Source: Burkholderia sp. 8Y
GTDB lineage: Bacteria > Pseudomonadota > Gammaproteobacteria > Burkholderiales > Burkholderiaceae
Direction: 5' to 3'
DNA: 64,000 nt
NCBI RefSeq assembly: GCF_902506145.1
Contig: NZ_LR733520.1
Span: 801,256 to 865,255, forward strand
The notes beneath the pieces are model-generated. The model ran no database searches and was not told the DNA's origin. It was given only the letters and a program-made list of their open reading frames with translations. The stretch's first letter is position 1, and every line of letters begins with the position of its first letter. The position numbers and the translations under genes are program-made. Shown here piece after piece: positions 62,923 to 64,000 of the stretch.

Positions 62923-64000
62923 ATGGATCTCATCATTCGCCGCGCGGCGCTCGTGCGTTCGACCTCGCTCGTCGATATCGGCATGGAAGGCGGCCGCATC
63001 GCCGCCATCGAGCCGCATCTGGATGCCCGCGCGCGCGAAGAAATCGACGCGAACGGTTCGCTCGTGACCGCGCCTTTCGTCGATGCCCACTTTCACATGG
63101 ACGCAACGCTCTCGTACGGTCTGCCGCGCGTGAACGCGTCGGGCACGCTGCTCGAAGGCATCGCGCTATGGGGTGAACTGAAGCCCGAGCTGACGCAGGA
63201 AGCCATCGTCGAGCGCGCGCTGCAGTACTGCGACTGGGCCGTCGCGCGCGGGCTGCTGGCGATCCGCTCGCACGTCGATGTCTGCGATCCGCGGCTTCTC
63301 GCCGTCGAGGCGCTCGTCGAAGTGAAGCGCCGCGTGAAGCCGTATCTCGACCTGCAACTCGTCGCGTTTCCGCAGGACGGCGTGCTGCGCAGCCCGGGCG
63401 CGTTCGAGAATCTGAAGCGTGCGATTGCGCTCGGCGTCGATGTCGTCGGCGGCATTCCGCACTTCGAGCGCACGATGGCCGACGGCGCGGCGTCCATTAC
63501 GCTGCTGTGCGAATACGCGGCGCAGCACGGTTTGCGCGTCGACATGCACTGCGACGAATCCGACGATCCCCTGTCGCGCCACATCGAAACGCTGGCGGCT
63601 GAAACGCATCGGCTAGGACTGCACGGACGCGTGACCGGCTCGCATCTCACGTCCATGCATTCGATGGACAACTACTACGTCAGCAAGCTGATTCCGCTGA
63701 TGCGCGAGGCGGGGGTCGCGGCGATCGCGAATCCGCTCATCAATATCACGTTGCAGGGACGCTCGGACACGTACCCGAAGCGGCGCGGCATGACGCGCGT
63801 GCCCGAACTGATGGCGGCGGGCATCGACGTCGCTTTCGGCCATGACTGCGTGATGGACCCGTGGTACAGCTTAGGCTCGGGCGACATGCTCGAAGTCGCG
63901 CACATGGGCCTGCACGTCGCGCAGATGACCGGCGTCGACGCGATGCGGGCGTGCTTCGATGCGGTCACGCGCACGCCCGCGCGCATTCTCGGACTCGAAG
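62923..64000 (+). CDS. codA: Cytosine deaminase-like amidohydrolase (3' end beyond window)
   Basis: 359 codons are seen and the frame is open at the window edge; E. coli CodA has 427. The metal site motifs are present: DAHFHMD (His56, His58), HCDE (His209, Glu212), GSHLTSMHS (His241) and FGHDCVMDPWYSLG (Asp308). Family stretches SGTLLEGIALWGELKP, RSHVDVCDP, GVDVVGGIPHFERT and NITLQGRSDTYPKRRGMTRV match CodA. At Cys309 E. coli has Asp314, a residue next to the substrate pocket, so substrate range may differ. AGAGGG lies 7 bp before the ATG, and TACAAT (62886-62891) is a likely -10. Confidence 0.85.
   Translation, partial: MDLIIRRAALVRSTSLVDIGMEGGRIAAIEPHLDARAREEIDANGSLVTAPFVDAHFHMDATLSYGLPRVNASGTLLEGIALWGELKPELTQEAIVERALQYCDWAVARGLLAIRSHVDVCDPRLLAVEALVEVKRRVKPYLDLQLVAFPQDGVLRSPGAFENLKRAIALGVDVVGGIPHFERTMADGAASITLLCEYAAQHGLRVDMHCDESDDPLSRHIETLAAETHRLGLHGRVTGSHLTSMHSMDNYYVSKLIPLMREAGVAAIANPLINITLQGRSDTYPKRRGMTRVPELMAAGIDVAFGHDCVMDPWYSLGSGDMLEVAHMGLHVAQMTGVDAMRACFDAVTRTPARILGLE

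Overview
The window is high-GC, densely coded chromosomal DNA. Its gene content fits a beta-proteobacterium of the Burkholderiaceae, most likely Burkholderia sensu lato (Paraburkholderia or Caballeronia type). The pointers are recCBD, glnA-ntrB-ntrC-xthA, argA next to hrpA, FUSC and ProP transporters, entericidin-type lipoproteins and DUF1328 proteins. Genus is inference from family resemblance. I see no integrase, transposase, phage gene or CRISPR array, so this is mostly ordinary core and near-core chromosome.

Layout. 1-2.7 kb: an IclR regulator with palindromic operators, a candidate structured small RNA with an intrinsic terminator, and two small envelope proteins. 2.8-9.7 kb: a large MscS-type channel, a cysteine dioxygenase-like gene divergent from an Lrp/AsnC regulator, a small membrane protein and a FUSC exporter. 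9.9-20 kb: recC-recB-recD with 4-bp overlaps, then arfB. 20-24.3 kb: a DMT exporter, L-lactate permease and small lipoproteins. 24.6-28.5 kb: thiC with a TPP riboswitch and promoter, a second DMT exporter, a coding remnant and an entericidin. 28.6-32.6 kb: a histidine kinase, two tandem DUF1328 genes, a ferritin-like protein, a NarL-type regulator and a lone receiver. 32.6-37.8 kb: degenerate tandem repeats next to an MFS gene, a lipoprotein, two DUF1254/DUF1214 proteins and tRNA-Leu(UAA). 38-43 kb: a TMEM175-type channel, a phosphodiesterase, ProP, YggX and ArgA. 43-48.3 kb: hrpA with a very long repetitive N-terminus. 48.4-53.5 kb: a YVTN propeller protein, a sterol-desaturase-type hydroxylase, EI24, a CinA-like domain protein, CutC and a rhodanese. 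53.6-58.2 kb: the nitrogen regulation locus. 58.2-64 kb: xthA, a Tat-exported beta-helix protein convergent with an O-antigen polymerase-like protein, an unknown protein and the 5' part of a cytosine deaminase gene.

How genes work together. RecB, RecC and RecD form one helicase-nuclease for double-strand-break repair. NtrB and NtrC control glnA through a sigma-54 promoter that I can read with three NtrC-like boxes, while GlnA carries the adenylylation tyrosine. The Lrp-type regulator and cysteine dioxygenase share a control region with a near-consensus Lrp box. thiC is controlled by thiamine pyrophosphate.

Most unusual observations: a 9-bp repeat tract (23 units) inside the helicase domain of RecD; two nested repeat arrays (3 x 93 bp and about 4 x 153 bp) in the N-terminal extension of HrpA; about 75-bp degenerate repeats that appear to have grown out of the 3' end of an MFS gene; and a bacterial cysteine dioxygenase that keeps both residues of the eukaryotic Cys-Tyr cofactor. 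I found no clear new defence or mobile system.
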